Virus record (IMG/VR): IMGVR_UViG_3300004282_000002 | Location: 1 to 63,794 of that record | Source: a virus | DNA: 63,794 nt | Strand: one strand, 5' to 3' | In this document: piece by piece, positions 26,057 to 40,200 of the stretch | Layout: each line of letters starts with the position of its first letter | How positions within the stretch are numbered: the stretch's first letter is position 1 | Notes under the pieces: generated by a model | What the model was told of the DNA's origin: nothing | What the model saw: only the letters and a program-made list of their open reading frames with translations | Database searches by the model: none | Made by a program: the position numbers and the translations under genes

Positions 26057-28276
26057 ATGGCTTACGTACCACAGTTTATTCAAACAGATCCTTCAGTATT
26101 ACAGGGTACTCTTAATCAGTATCAACAGGCTTCTGACACAGAAACAGCAAGGCAGAATCAGGTTAGTGATACTTATAGTGCTATACCTACTGCTCAAATT
26201 GACGCAGCTGATAAGGCTCAGGTAATGGGTCAGTTTGGTAAGATCCGTGAGGAGTTAGATAAGAAATATAATTATGATAGGGCTAATAGTCAGTATGCAC
26301 AAGATCTTGCTAGAGAGATAACTAACCTACGTAGTAATCCTTTATGGGGACATCTACAACAGAAGGATGAATTGAATAAGATGAGGCAACAGTTAATAGC
26401 TACTAAAGGTGCTGATTACTATGAGAACTTTAATCCTAATGCTATTACTGTAAAAGATGCTAATAAGTTGCAAGATTGGAAGCCAGTAGACCTTAAGGAT
26501 GTTAGAGAGGCTGCCGCTTTAGCTGCCAAAGAACATGCTAAGAGTATTTATGCCACTACATATGACAAGACAACTGATCCTAATTATATTTTCAGAACAG
26601 AACATGTAGGATATAAAGACACTAATCAAGCTAGTCAGTTCCTTAATACTCCAGAGGGAGATGCTTGGTTGAAACAGTCTATAGCATCTAGAGGATTTGA
26701 TCCTAATGACCATATAATGTATAAAGAAGCATATACCGCAGCTTTAAGTAATCTTGTTGGTACTGAGAAGACTGATAACCTTATTAACTATGGTTATCGT
26801 GATGCTCAAGAAGAGGCTGCTAGAAAAAGGGTTACTACTAGTACAGACCAATTACCACTTGTTAATACTGGTAACTTTGGCGAACAGAAAGCATACGGTG
26901 TCACTGATCTTGCTGATGCTTACAAGAAACAACAGGAATTAGATGCGTTAGATAAGATACCAGAAGAGAATAAAACGACTGAACAAAGCGCACAGGCTGA
27001 TGCCTTACGTTACGATATAGAGAAATATCAATCATTGATGGCTGAGAAAATGAACTCTCCAATTGGTAAGCGTGTGCAAGAAAGAGGTCTTAGTCTTATG
27101 AATGAAAAATATGGACTTACTGGTGATGAGGCTCAGAAAAAATATAATGAATTAATAAACTATTTTGCTCAGACTAATGCCTATGAAAGATCATTTGAGG
27201 GTGGTGCTTTTGGTGGTGTAGGTAGTAAGATAAGTGCTGGATTATCTGTCATAGCTAATACAGAGAGAATAGCTAAGCAAGCTATGAAGTCAGCATTGCC
27301 ATGGAAGGATAAGGAGAAGGCAATGAATAATATATCATCATCTATAAATAATATAGCTAAGGCTATTGATGGTGACGATAAAGATGGTGAGAATGAATCT
27401 GATCAAAGCATGGTTCATTATGCCACCAACGAGGCTACTGATAAGCTAGCCGCTAAATATTCTGATCCTAAGGAATATAAAAAGATGTTATTATTAAGTG
27501 ATGCAAAGAAACAAGAATTATTTTATTCTGAGTTTTATAAATCCTATAGAAATATTAAAGAATTTAAAAAGTTCTATAAGGCTAAAGGAGATTACTTTGC
27601 AGATGGATTTGCTAATATAGAAAGACCCTTAAATGAAGATCTAGGGAAAGGAGAGACTGTTGTCTATCAAAAATATGCATTTGCTCCAGGAACAAAAGAC
27701 GCTACTACAAAGCCGTATTTTGATTTTGCAGTAGATCATCTAGAAGACTTCGACGTATATGAAGTTAGTACAGATAAAAGTAAAAGAGATACAAAGAAGA
27801 CATTTGAAGAAGCTTCTAAGGTGCGTGATGCCCTTAAGGCTGATCAAGTTAGTGGCGCATTCGCTTTCGAGAGAGAATCAGAACCACAAATTATACTTAC
27901 TGGAAAAGACGGAAAACAATATAAATTAAAGATGGATCTTAATAAGATGTCTACTGATGTGGCAATGAAATATGCTGAAGACACTGGTAGAATAGAGTTC
28001 TTAGATGGTAGATTTAAGGACATAAGATTCTCTGAAAGACCATACAGTGTTGCTGATAAAGATAATTACCTTAAGAATGTTCTTAAGAGAACATTTGGTG
28101 AGGATGTTAATCTAGATGCGTTTAAGGGTGTTCAGGTTTCTCAAAAGAAGATTGGGAAAGAGATACTTTATACGCTATATCATCCATCATTAGGGGCTAA
28201 TGAACCTATTGAATATGGAAGTAAAGCACAACTTATGTATGCATTAAACACAATTTATAAGACAAGAGTACAGTAA
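26057..28276 (+). CDS. Large internal virion (cargo) protein
   Basis: 739 residues, highly charged and helical (QQASDTETARQNQVSDTYSA, REELDKKYNYDRANSQYAQD). There is no signal peptide; a short Gly/Ala segment lies near residues 385-405 (GGAFGGVGSKISAGLSVIAN). The C-terminal region has beta-rich Lys/Asp repeats. It lies between cargo genes, one base after its neighbour, in the same order as internal proteins precede the virion RNA polymerase in crAss-like phages. No catalytic motif was seen. Confidence 0.6.
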   Translation: MAYVPQFIQTDPSVLQGTLNQYQQASDTETARQNQVSDTYSAIPTAQIDAADKAQVMGQFGKIREELDKKYNYDRANSQYAQDLAREITNLRSNPLWGHLQQKDELNKMRQQLIATKGADYYENFNPNAITVKDANKLQDWKPVDLKDVREAAALAAKEHAKSIYATTYDKTTDPNYIFRTEHVGYKDTNQASQFLNTPEGDAWLKQSIASRGFDPNDHIMYKEAYTAALSNLVGTEKTDNLINYGYRDAQEEAARKRVTTSTDQLPLVNTGNFGEQKAYGVTDLADAYKKQQELDALDKIPEENKTTEQSAQADALRYDIEKYQSLMAEKMNSPIGKRVQERGLSLMNEKYGLTGDEAQKKYNELINYFAQTNAYERSFEGGAFGGVGSKISAGLSVIANTERIAKQAMKSALPWKDKEKAMNNISSSINNIAKAIDGDDKDGENESDQSMVHYATNEATDKLAAKYSDPKEYKKMLLLSDAKKQELFYSEFYKSYRNIKEFKKFYKAKGDYFADGFANIERPLNEDLGKGETVVYQKYAFAPGTKDATTKPYFDFAVDHLEDFDVYEVSTDKSKRDTKKTFEEASKVRDALKADQVSGAFAFERESEPQIILTGKDGKQYKLKMDLNKMSTDVAMKYAEDTGRIEFLDGRFKDIRFSERPYSVADKDNYLKNVLKRTFGEDVNLDAFKGVQVSQKKIGKEILYTLYHPSLGANEPIEYGSKAQLMYALNTIYKTRVQ

Positions 28277-28293
28277 ATATAATTTAAATCTTT

Positions 28294-31200
28294 ATGGCTA
28301 CACCTTCAGTGTTGGGACAAGAACCTATTGTTCCAGAAAATTTATCTAAACCAACGTTAGATAAACCCGGTATTACTGAACCTGATCTTGCAACTAATTT
28401 GCGAGCTATCAGTGCTATGGACTTTGGTAGGCCTGCGCAAGCTACCACTCTTCCTGTTTCTGAACGTCAGTTTGCTAAAAGGCTTAGTCCTATGGCTCCT
28501 GTTGTTGGAACTAATATTATGGAAGACCTAGCTCAAGATCAATCAGGTTGGGAGCAAATGGCCTATCTAGTGCCAAGAGCATTAAGTAAAGCAGCAATAG
28601 AAGCCGCTAAACTTCCTGGTATGATAGAGGGATTTGGTGAGTGGGCTACTACTGGATTCTCTTCGGAAGACTATGGTAATGCTTTTAATAATGGATGGGT
28701 ACTTGCATTAGATAGGTTCAATGAACAGATACAGAAAGAAGGCTTGCCAGTATATGTCCCACAGTCAGTACAAGATGGAAATATATTTAAGAAGTTAGCA
28801 TCTACATCATTCTGGGCTACAGAGGGAGCTGATGGTGTTGGATTCTTATTGGGTATGATGGCTCCAGGCGTTGCTCTTAGGGCATTAAAGCTTGGTGCTA
28901 ATACTACAAAGTTATTTAGTGGAGTCAATAAACTAGTCAAGCCAGGATCAGAATTAGAGACTATGGCTGCTAGTATGAAAACAGCTAGTCGTATAGATGA
29001 TTGGTCAGCAGCTGCTGTTAACACAGTATATGAGGCTGGTATAGAGGGACAACAGGCATTCAATGACTATCTTAATCAATATCCTGGTGATGTAGAAGGT
29101 GCTGGTAGGGCTGCTAAGCAGACATTCGTAGCTAATAATGCTATACTGTTAGGGCCAAACCTACTTAATCAGAAATGGTTATTCAATGGATTCAAGAGAA
29201 CAGAGCAAGTAGCTAAGTCAGTTGGTAAGCCAGCCGTAACTAAAGCTATAGCTTCTACTATAACCCCTACTGGTGAACTTGGTAAATTAGCTACAAAAAC
29301 TACTTTTGATAAGGTATTTGATGTCACCAAGATTATAGGCAAGGGTGTTTTATCTGAAGGATTCTTTGAAGAAGGATTACAGTATGCCACATCTGAGAGA
29401 GCAAAGAAGACCAAGGGTAATCTAGATTTCGCTGGAATAGTTGATGAATATATAAAAGATATTACTGCCGATACGCAAGGTAATACTGAGATGTGGTCAG
29501 GTATAATACTTGGTGGTATCATGGGAGGTGGGATGTCTTCTTATGGGGCTATAAAACAAGCCAAGACCGAGGAGAAGTATGGTAAAGAGTTATATGGGTT
29601 ATTGAATAATAACTACATTAACTATAACAAAACATATAAGGATTTTGCTAAGACAGAAAATGGTCAGCCAATATATGATAAGAGTGGACAGATAGAGATA
29701 GACATACCTAAACTTATTGCTGGTGGCGCATTTGCTATTAAAAATGCAGCCTTGCGTGAGTCGGCATTAGCAGCTTATGAAGATGGTGATCAGGAGACAT
29801 ATGATCAAGTAATGAATCTCATTCACTTTGACTATATGTTACCATGGTTACAGATGGAAGGTGGTATAGATCTATTAAAAGAACATATCAAGGCTATAGC
29901 TGTTAAAGAAAAGGCTAGTGATGAAGCAAATGGTATAACTGATTCTAAGAGTGTTGCTGAGATAGAACAGTCATTAGTAGATAAGGCTACTAAGTTTCAG
30001 GAGATATACAATAAGATAAACGATACTCATGATCTATCGTTTGATATTAGTAAGAAGAAGACAGCTACTAAGGATGATATAAAATCATTTAGTGATCTTG
30101 TTAAGGCTAATAAGATGTCTGCTAAGGTGCAAATGGATCATTTTACTGATAGGGTTAATAAATTAAAGAATACATTATCTACTAATGGCGTAACATCCTC
30201 TTTTAGTAAGATGGATGATGCTATGGTTTCTGAGTTGGAAGATAGTTATAAGAAACTTGCCTCTACGAAGTCATTAGATAGCGTACAGCAAGCTGAAATA
30301 GAACAGACGATAGCAACTGTCAAGCAAGGAGTAAAGGTCTACAATGAGGCTAGAAAGGCCCTTAACGAGGCTTTTGATAAGAAGAGTTTAAATAAGGCTT
30401 TTGATCAATGGTTAACAGCTAAAGTAAAAGGAGAACAGAATAAGACTAATCTAGGTAAGCTTAAAGATCCTGGGTTGGCAAGTATATGGAATAATGCTAA
30501 CAAGAAAGGTAATCTTGGTATTAAATATACTGATGCGTCTGGTAAGGAACATGCTGTTATTGCTAAGATAAACAAGGTTAATGAAGATGGTACATTAGAT
30601 GTATCTGTATTAAACAAGAAAGAAGATGGTACGTGGGAGCCTAAAGAGAACATTACTATCAATAATTCTAAAGAAATAAAACTAAGTGATGGTACTGTTG
30701 TTATTGCTGATATATCTAGTTATGCTACTCCTGAAGAAGCTGAGAAAGGCAATCTTATAAATGGTAGTAGTGGTACTAATATAGAAAATGAGCTATCACA
30801 TTCATTTGAGATAGCAAGTGTTAGTTATGAGAAAGACCCAAAGACTCCATATTCTGGGTTTGATTCATTTCTAAAGATAACATCTAATCAGGATCAGGCT
30901 GGTACTAATTCTAATGTTGCTAGATTCTATGTCTTTGTAAATAACTATTGGAATAAAGGACAGACTTATCAGGGTAAGGTTGTAATGAAATATTCTTTCA
31001 AGACGTTTCATTATAATCAGATGGCTAATCAGAGCGACCTTCTAAAAGATAAATTACTATTCTATGTTGGTGATGGTAAGTTCATGTCCTATAATGAGAT
31101 ACAGAAAGCTGATAATAACGCTAGCATAATAGATAAAGCTAGGCAGGATATAAAGGTAGTTGTTGTTGATGCTATTACTAAGGATATAAGTAAGTTTGAT

Positions 31201-34200
31201 GATAATGGTGAACCTGATGAAGCTAATAATAATATAATATTCTCATCATTAGGTAGTGGTAGTGTAAAGACATCGGGTGATTTTGATAGGTTTAGTGGTA
31301 AGAAATTTGAGCAGATAGTTAAAGATCAGAAGATCAAAGAAGGGATGTCTAACAAAGATGCTGAGGAATTCGCTGCTAAAGCTTATAAAGACGACTTTGT
31401 TAAACAACTAGAAGCTTATCGTACTTTTAGAGGGACATTAGCTACTGAACAGGTTGTAATAGATATAACTGGCATTAATCCAGGTATTAGACAATCAGAT
31501 AATGTTGTTGAGATTCCATTGTTAAAAGCTACATTTACTCCATTAAATAAATTACATTTTACAGTATCTGCACCTATCCTTAATGAAGGTGGTGCTCTAG
31601 CTAAGCATATATATAGTCCGTATGGTATTGATCATAGTCTAATCAGTGGTCTTACATATGTGTGGATTCAAGGCAATCCAGTTGTTGTTAAGCAATTAAC
31701 TCTTGCTGATACTAACAGCGTACAGGATATACTTAATGCTTTAAGATATGTTGCTAGTGGTAAAGAGAAAGCTAATGATGTACTTACTTATCTGAAGAGT
31801 GTTATTCATATGAATACAGATAATGAAAAGTATAAGTTATTTTTTATTAATTCTGTTGATAATCATGGTGAGCGTGTTAGTGGGGCCTTTGAAGCACTAG
31901 TATTCGGTGGTAAGTCTATTACAGCAGATAACCTTGCTAAAGGAGAAGGTGTTGAAGAATTAGTTACCTTCCTTAATGATAAGAGATGGAACTTCTCTAA
32001 GAAGTTATTAGATCCCGCTAATAAAGCTGTACCATTTACTGAGTATAAGGTTAATAATAAGTTAGAGGTTAGTGATAGTCAGTGGAAGGCGGAGGATGAT
32101 GGATATAGAGGATTCTTGTTTAGTGATAAGAATAAGAACGTTCCTAAGGGTATTGTCCGTATTAACTATATGCCACAAAGTAAGGTAGCTTTAGCTATTA
32201 AGCCTCAGTTTAAGAATCAATCCTTACGTACAAGGGTAAGGCCTGGGCAGATAAAAGAGAAGGAAGAGCCAAAGGGTGAACCATCTATCTTAGATATGCT
32301 TGGAGGACCAAAACAAGAAGCGCCTTCTGATATAGATGTAGCATGGAATAAAGTTAAGAATGGTCGTACTGGCGATAAATATAGGGAGTTAGCAAGAGAA
32401 TCTATCGCTGATGATAAGATAGATGAGAAAGCATTAGAAGCCGTAGCTAAAGAAAACTACTATAAGGCATACGTACGTAATAATCAAAGGAACTCATCAC
32501 AGAGTTTTACAAGAAAAGTAAATGATGCCAAAGCTAAATATACCCTTGAGAGGGGAACTGCTATAACATGGTTTATAGATAAGTTTCCTGATATACCTAT
32601 AGATATAGTCAATGGTATAATAAATAGTAAGGACGGTGCTAGATTGTGGGGTCAGTTACTTGAAGGATCTAGGGTATTAATATCTAATCTTGCAGAAGAA
32701 GGTACTGCTTATCATGAGGCATTCCACGTATGGAACATCCTATTCAACGATGAGCAGAATAGAAAAATCCTATATAATGAGACAAGGAAGAGAATAGGTA
32801 ATGATAAGCTTACTGATCGTGAAGCTGAAGAAGTATTAGCAGAAGAGTTTCGTGACTTTATGTTATTAGGCGATTCCTATAAGTTTAATAAAGGTGAGAC
32901 AGTTAAGCAAACATTATTCCAGAGGATACTACAAGCTATAAGGAATATAATTAGAAGTATTAGTGGTAAGGATGCAAAAGAATTAAGCAGTAAAGAGATT
33001 GAGAATGCCTTTAAGAAGATAAATGATGGGACGTTCTATGGCAAGATAAACCAGACAACAGAATCATTTAACAGTATCGAAGGCGTAGCTCCTATGGAGA
33101 GACTTGCATTACTTAAAGATATAAACTATAACTTCTTCGATAAGCTTATAAAAGACCTTGGTAATGACGGTGATCTTCTCTTTACATTTGAGAAGTCTCC
33201 AGAGAAGATATATGATGAGTTATACGAACACTATGAGTCTATAAACAATGAAGATGAAGCTAGCGGTGTTAGTCAGATATATAAAGATGTTGTAGAGAAG
33301 TGGGATGACTTTATATATGACCATAAGTTATTCCTTACACAATATAAGATAGATATTAGAACAAGTAAAGAGAAACAGAAGGTATATGAATCACAAGAGA
33401 TTGATGAGGATGAATTAGATGGTAAGACACTAGAACATGTAGAGAGTTTTACTAGGCCTATATCTGACAATATACAGTCGCCTATACGCTTACTTGTTGG
33501 GTCATTGAAATACGTTGATAGTAACGATATAGATGGTAAGACTACCTTTATACCTATCACTGATGCTGAGTTTATGACTAACTCCAATGTGGAGTACAAT
33601 AAGACTATGAACCTTATTATAAATGAATTGACTCAGATAACATCTCCTAAGAAGATGATGGAGAAACTATTCTATCTTACTACTAAAAGAGACAAGAATG
33701 GTAGACTTATCTATCCTGAACTAACACAGCTATATAGACATCTTGGTGGAGATCAGTCTCATGATGTGATGAGTGAGACGAAGAAGAAATTACATATGCA
33801 GTTCTACTCTAGCTTTGCTACTAATAAGAATAGAGTTACTCTTGTCACCTTTAAGAACGATGGTAAGATGACCTATGCTGATATGGTTGACGACTCTGTA
33901 AAAGAAGTAACAAAGAAGACATGGATAGAGAATGCATTAAAGCTTGTTGAGGATAATAAAAGCAAATATATAAAATATGTCGATGGTGATTATAAGATAA
34001 ATATATCGTCATTACTTAATGATCTACGTGTTGCTAGTAATAAGGGGACACTTAGTTCTATATTAGCTAATCTAGGTATTATATTTGCATATCCTGAAGC
34101 TTCTATTAATGGTAATGAGTTTACCAAAGCATATGCATCTAGGTTGATAGAGGAGCTTAATAGGTATAATCATAAGAAGATAGACATGTCACTTAATGAT

Positions 34201-37200
34201 CTCTACGATCCTAATAGGGTACAGAATCAGGGTGAGTTAAATGCTATGGCTATATGGGGCTCAGAAGACCTTACTAACGATACTGATCTTATGTACTTCA
34301 ATCAGGATGGTAATATGGAGTGGTCTATAACAAGGAACTCCCATTTATCTGAGATGAAGAATAGGTTTAATGAGTTTGCTAGTGATAGAAGGATGGATGA
34401 GAATATTCCTGTCCCAATAGAATTACAGAAGCATATGCCTTATAATAGTACTAATGGTAACTTATTTGCTCTACATAGCAAGTATTGGGGTTATACATCG
34501 TCAGGTGTTAAGATTAAATTTGGCCCGATAAAAGCTATTGCTACACAAGATGGTGACGCTGTAGAGATGGATCATGCTAACTTTTCAGACTATAAGAGAG
34601 CGACTTTTGATCTTATACTACGCAATATAATACCATTAGTAAGAGCTGCTGATAGGGGTCCAGAATATGCATTTGAGGCAACAAAGACAGACTATAATAT
34701 AGGAGAGAATACTATAATAGATGACCTAAGAGATAGTTATCTATATGATGAGTTAATAACATCATTTGCATTGTTATCAGAGATAAACTACAATAAAGGT
34801 AATGAAGATAATCCATCTCATAAGTTTGGATCTAATCTACATAACTATAGTAATAATGCAAAGACATTACGTGTATTTAGCTTTCTTTTTGACAAAGATT
34901 TCAATAAAGGTAATAAATTACAGTCATTAGAATCATATGTAGGTGATAACTCAGATATTTCATTCGAGAAACTTAAAAGTCTTACATCTGAATATCTAAT
35001 AGCAAATAGAGAGATTATTGATAGTCTTATCAAAAGTTTCATGACTGAGAGTATGGCTTCTAATAAGGAGTCATTACTTGAAAGTATGATAATAAAAGAT
35101 AAAGGTGATGGTACATTCATGTATCCAGGTCTCAATGAAGAGACTCTTGGTAAGCTAGGTATTATACCATCGGCACGAGGTACTATATCCTCTAGCGATG
35201 TCAATAAGATGTTACGTGTGCATTTCTATAATTACTTTGTAGGTGTACAAGAACAGTTAAAGATGTTTCTTGGCGATATGGCTAGTTATGCTAGTGTATC
35301 AGATTTCCTTAAAAGAACAACATCTTCTGCTTCTACGAAACTACAGACAGCTAATGATGAGAAGACATTACAGTTGATGAATAGGCTTAGGCAAAAAGTT
35401 AATGGTCATGAGCATTCGTCTACTGTAAGAGAGTTAATAATATCTAATATAAAAGGAGATGCTTCTCCTGAGCTTATAGCATTTGACAAGGCTTATTCAA
35501 ACATGGATATAGCTGATGGTCAGATGTGGGGATCATTAGACTTTGTACGTGGTATGTTAGATCGTAATGGTACTTGGTCTGATGAACAAGAGAGGTCATT
35601 CCAGTATGAGATGCAGAAGCTCACATTAGAGGTATTGAGAGACCCAGAATTACGTGATATCTGGCCATTAGCAAACGAGTCTATGTTCACTGATGAGAAT
35701 GGAGTATTTTATAATCATACTAATGGACGCATACCAGGAGCTCCTATGTTTAATGGCGAGACAATTGATCCATATGATAAGGATGCAATGGGCCAGATAC
35801 CAGCATTGAAACCATTAGGTGCTGGATATATTGAACAGGAAGATCTTAATGTTGGTGTTATGGATATTAGTAAGATGTCTGTAGCTCCCATATTCCCATC
35901 ACAATTAACTAGAGAGAGGAAGAAGTTCCTTCTCTCTATGATGCAACATGATATAGACTCATTTGGTGATCCTAAATCTAAAAAAGGAGACTATTATCTT
36001 AACACTTTAAATCCCGATAATGGTGATCTAGTATCATTAGACTCTCAGGTAACACAGTTATTGTATAATGACTATGGTATACAGAATGAAGTAAACACTG
36101 ATGAAAAACGTAGGATAACAGATTCCACACAGAAGATATCTTGTATCTTTGTAGATATGTTTAGTGAAGGTAAGTTATTACCTCAGTTTGCTGATATGGA
36201 TGAAGATATAAAAGAACGTGATGCTATAATTAATGAGGTCAATGTTAGAAATCTTCATTGGGTAATAAAAGAACTTGGTCTTGTTAAGTATGATGATAAC
36301 AGTTATGGACTTCCTAAAGAGAATATTGAGAAGTTTAGAAAGATACTTATTGAGATGTTTGTACAACGTCTTATGCCTGATAATATAATAGAAGGATTAG
36401 GATATGTACTAGACAGTAAAGAAAAGGTATTAGATCTATTCACAGATAGTAATAAGGTAGAGAATGTCCTTAATGCTTTTATAAAGAATAATGTCATCAA
36501 ACGTAAGGTTAAGGGTGAGATGTTTGTTCAGGAATCATCATGGCTATATAGTAGAGACCTTAAGTTTTACGAAAAAGGAGACAAGGAGACATCTAGGGCA
36601 GAGGTTATGATACCTATTCCTGAAGAGTGGAATGCTTGGGTTAAGGAAATTGGTGGGATAGACGTGTTAAACTCTATGCTAGAGAATGGGAAGTTAGATC
36701 CTAGGATAACATCATTCATAGCCAATAGGGTTCCTACGGCTAGCTTGAATACCATAGAGGCTTTCACTATAAAGAAATTCCTTCCCACATATGTTGGTTC
36801 TAGGATAATATTACCAGCTGCTATTGTTGCAAAGACATCTTCTGACTTTGACATAGATAAATTATTTTCTTATCTTAGCAATGTTAAGATTACTAAAGAT
36901 GGTCCTCAGTATATAGAGATGTCTACTGAGAACACAGAGAAGGCTAAACTTGATAGATGGGCTCAGTATGTTTACTATAATTCTTCTAAAGATGAAGTAG
37001 TAGAAGAGCCTAAGACAATCAAAGATATAGCATTATTACTATTAAAACAGACAAAGAAAGAATTAGACTTACTTAAAGATGCTGAAGAGTTTAAATATGG
37101 CTTAAGTAAGATAGCTAGTGATAATGGACTAATGTCATTTGATGAGTTTACTAGTCAGTCTATGATATCTCAGCAGAGCCTACAAGCTCTTGAGAATAGG

Positions 37201-40200
37201 ATGAATGAGATACATGCTAAGGCTATCCTTCATAAAGATAGGTTTGAGACACTTATGACACCTCACTCGTCTGATAGGATAATAACACTAGCAAAGAATC
37301 ATCAACGATTAATAACTGATCTAGATAAACTAGAAGATAGAGATGGTAAGAAGTCGCACGTAGTATCTCAGTGGTGGCATAATAATAGAAAAGCTAAGTC
37401 TTTCTGGGGTGGTAAGCAAGGACTAGCTATTATTGCAGCTAATAACCCAGTTAATATATTAATGCAGAGATTTCCTATACATATAGATGATCCTGTAATT
37501 AATCTAGGCCTATTGTTCTTTAGAGGGCAAGAGATGACTTCAGGTGGTAGATATGGCACTGGACATATAAAAGATGCTAATAAGAATAACATAGCTGATA
37601 ACTATGGACAGATGATGGTAGCTGCTGTTGACGTGGCTAAGAATGATGCTGCTAGTAGGGTTAATATGAATCCTGATACGCTAAGTATGTGGACATTCCT
37701 TAACTCTAATGGATTGAATACAGGTGTTGGTTTGGATCAGATAGCTGCCATGATGAGTCATCCTATCATTATGGATTTTCTTAATAGGATAGATATAAGC
37801 CAGTCTAAGTTTGCAAGGAATAATAGATATACTGCTGAACGTGGTTTGCCATGGGAGAAAAACACATGGTTCCAGGATGAGATAGGTTATAAGTCAAATG
37901 TTATAACATCACTTATAAAGAAATACAGTCCTACTATTGAGGCTGATGTTAAATTCCATGGAGTGATAACAAGACAAGTTGTTCCTGCACGTATAGACGG
38001 TATACCATTTAACTACGAAGAGACATTAGCATCTGCTTTCTCTAATTATATATATGCAGCTGGTGATAAAGCTAAAAAGGTTGCTATGAAAAAGCTTATG
38101 GATAAGATGCGTACAACAACATCTAAGTTTAAATATCTCAGTACTCGTGATATAACAGAGAGTAAAGATGGCGCTGTCGCAATACAGATACTTGATAACT
38201 TTGTTATGTATTCATTAATGTCGCAGAAAGCTATATCATTGAGTAGTTCACTTAGACCATATGCTAGTCATGGATTCAGCAAGACCCAGAGTGGACTTGA
38301 GACAAAGGTAGAGAAGTTCTATAGAAACAGAGATGATAGTATCTTTGATTCTGGGGATGTGGATAACTTCATGGAGAATAGTTTTATTGGTAGTAGCTTT
38401 GATACATACGAGACAACACTTAGTATGTATAAATGGACACTATTAACACGTAAGTATCCTGAGTTAGCTAAGTTATTCAATGATCAGTTCTTATCTAGAT
38501 ATACTAACCTTAAAGATCAGACTAGGGAAGAGATATTAAGATCGGCACGTAATCAGTTTATGTCCTTTGTGGCATCTTACTACTCTGATGATGAGACAGT
38601 AATGAGAAATAGATACACGGAATTATTTACTGGAGCTAATTCACTACCTATCAGACTTAGACGGATTAAAGGTAAGATATCTAATAATGCATTAGAATAT
38701 TTACGTCCTGTTATCTCTGAGTTTTCGTTAGAAACAAACACTGTTAGAGAGAATCATTATATAACATCATTTAATAAGAAACAAGGTGTTATAGAACAGA
38801 ACATTAACGTAGCTATCGTAGAAGAGATGTTGGAATCAAAAGATCCTGAGGTAAGGAAATTTACCGAGGATTTTATTGAGTTCTCTATGTATCAGAATGG
38901 TATTGGCAATTCACATATTAGTTATATGAGTATTATTCCTAATATAAAATTCATACCTAAGATGGATGCTGATATGCAGACATTCCTAGATAAGTTTTTT
39001 AAAGGAAATGACGATAATCAAAGCATGATAATATCATCTTTCGTTGATCAGTTCATGAGAAATAACTATGCTAATAAAGATATAGTACATAGATATGGGA
39101 CTACCTTTTCAGAGAGTGATATTAATGAGGGCGAAACATTTACTAAGAAAGTTAGGAGGATAGAGGTTGATAAGAAGAGTCCTGCCGCTAGATATGATTA
39201 TATAACAGCAAGATACTATACATCCTCAGCGCAAGAGAGAAAGGATAATTACGCTAAGGGATTAAGAAATCCTTTTGAGATGATACTATATAAGTTCGAT
39301 AGTGTAGATGAAACTACTGGTAAGTATATATTTACATTAGTAGAGAAGCTTGGTGACGGTCCTAGATTTAAGGAATACTATCCAACACTAAGTGGTGCTA
39401 TAGTGCCTAGTATATTAAAAACTAATCAATATGCTAACATTAAGCCTAAGGTTGTTGAAAAGAAGGTTGTTACTCCTAATAGAGATATTAGTACAATGAA
39501 TAATGACGAACTCTATGCTTCATTAATGCAATTAGAAACTGATTATAATGCTAAGCCGATAGAGGAATTAGATAACTTAATGATGGATTTCTTTAACGCT
39601 GCAAAAATCTCTAAGAAACCTGTTGATGTTATTAAGTCTAGGCTAGGAAAGAAGATACCAGCTGTGGCTGTCTCTAGATTAGCTGAGATGACAGTAGAGG
39701 TTATTGATGGTAAGAGAAACATGAAGACATTACCAGAGGAAGCTTCGCACTTCTATATAGCTATGCTAGATGAGAATAGTGGACTATATAAATCTATGTT
39801 TAATGGTATTGTCAACTATCCTATATATCAGCAAGTAAGAGATAACTATGGTGAGATATATGAATGGAATGAGGTCATGCTTCGTGAAGAAGCAATTGGT
39901 AAGCTTATAACTGATAGGATGGTAACTGGGTTTGTTGATAAGACATTAACCACTAGGTTACAGGAGCAATCTAATAACTGGTTTATTAAACTATGGAATA
40001 CTATAAAAGAGATCTTTAAGAAGACTAATGGTGATCCATATACTAAGGTTGCTTACGATATATTAAATACTAAAGTAAGACATCTTACAGAGATTAAACC
40101 TACTAAAGCTGATGATAGATACCAATCAGTCTCTAAGTTAGAGCAATGGAATGAGATACCTGCTACATCGAAAGGTATGTACAAATATCTATATTATAGG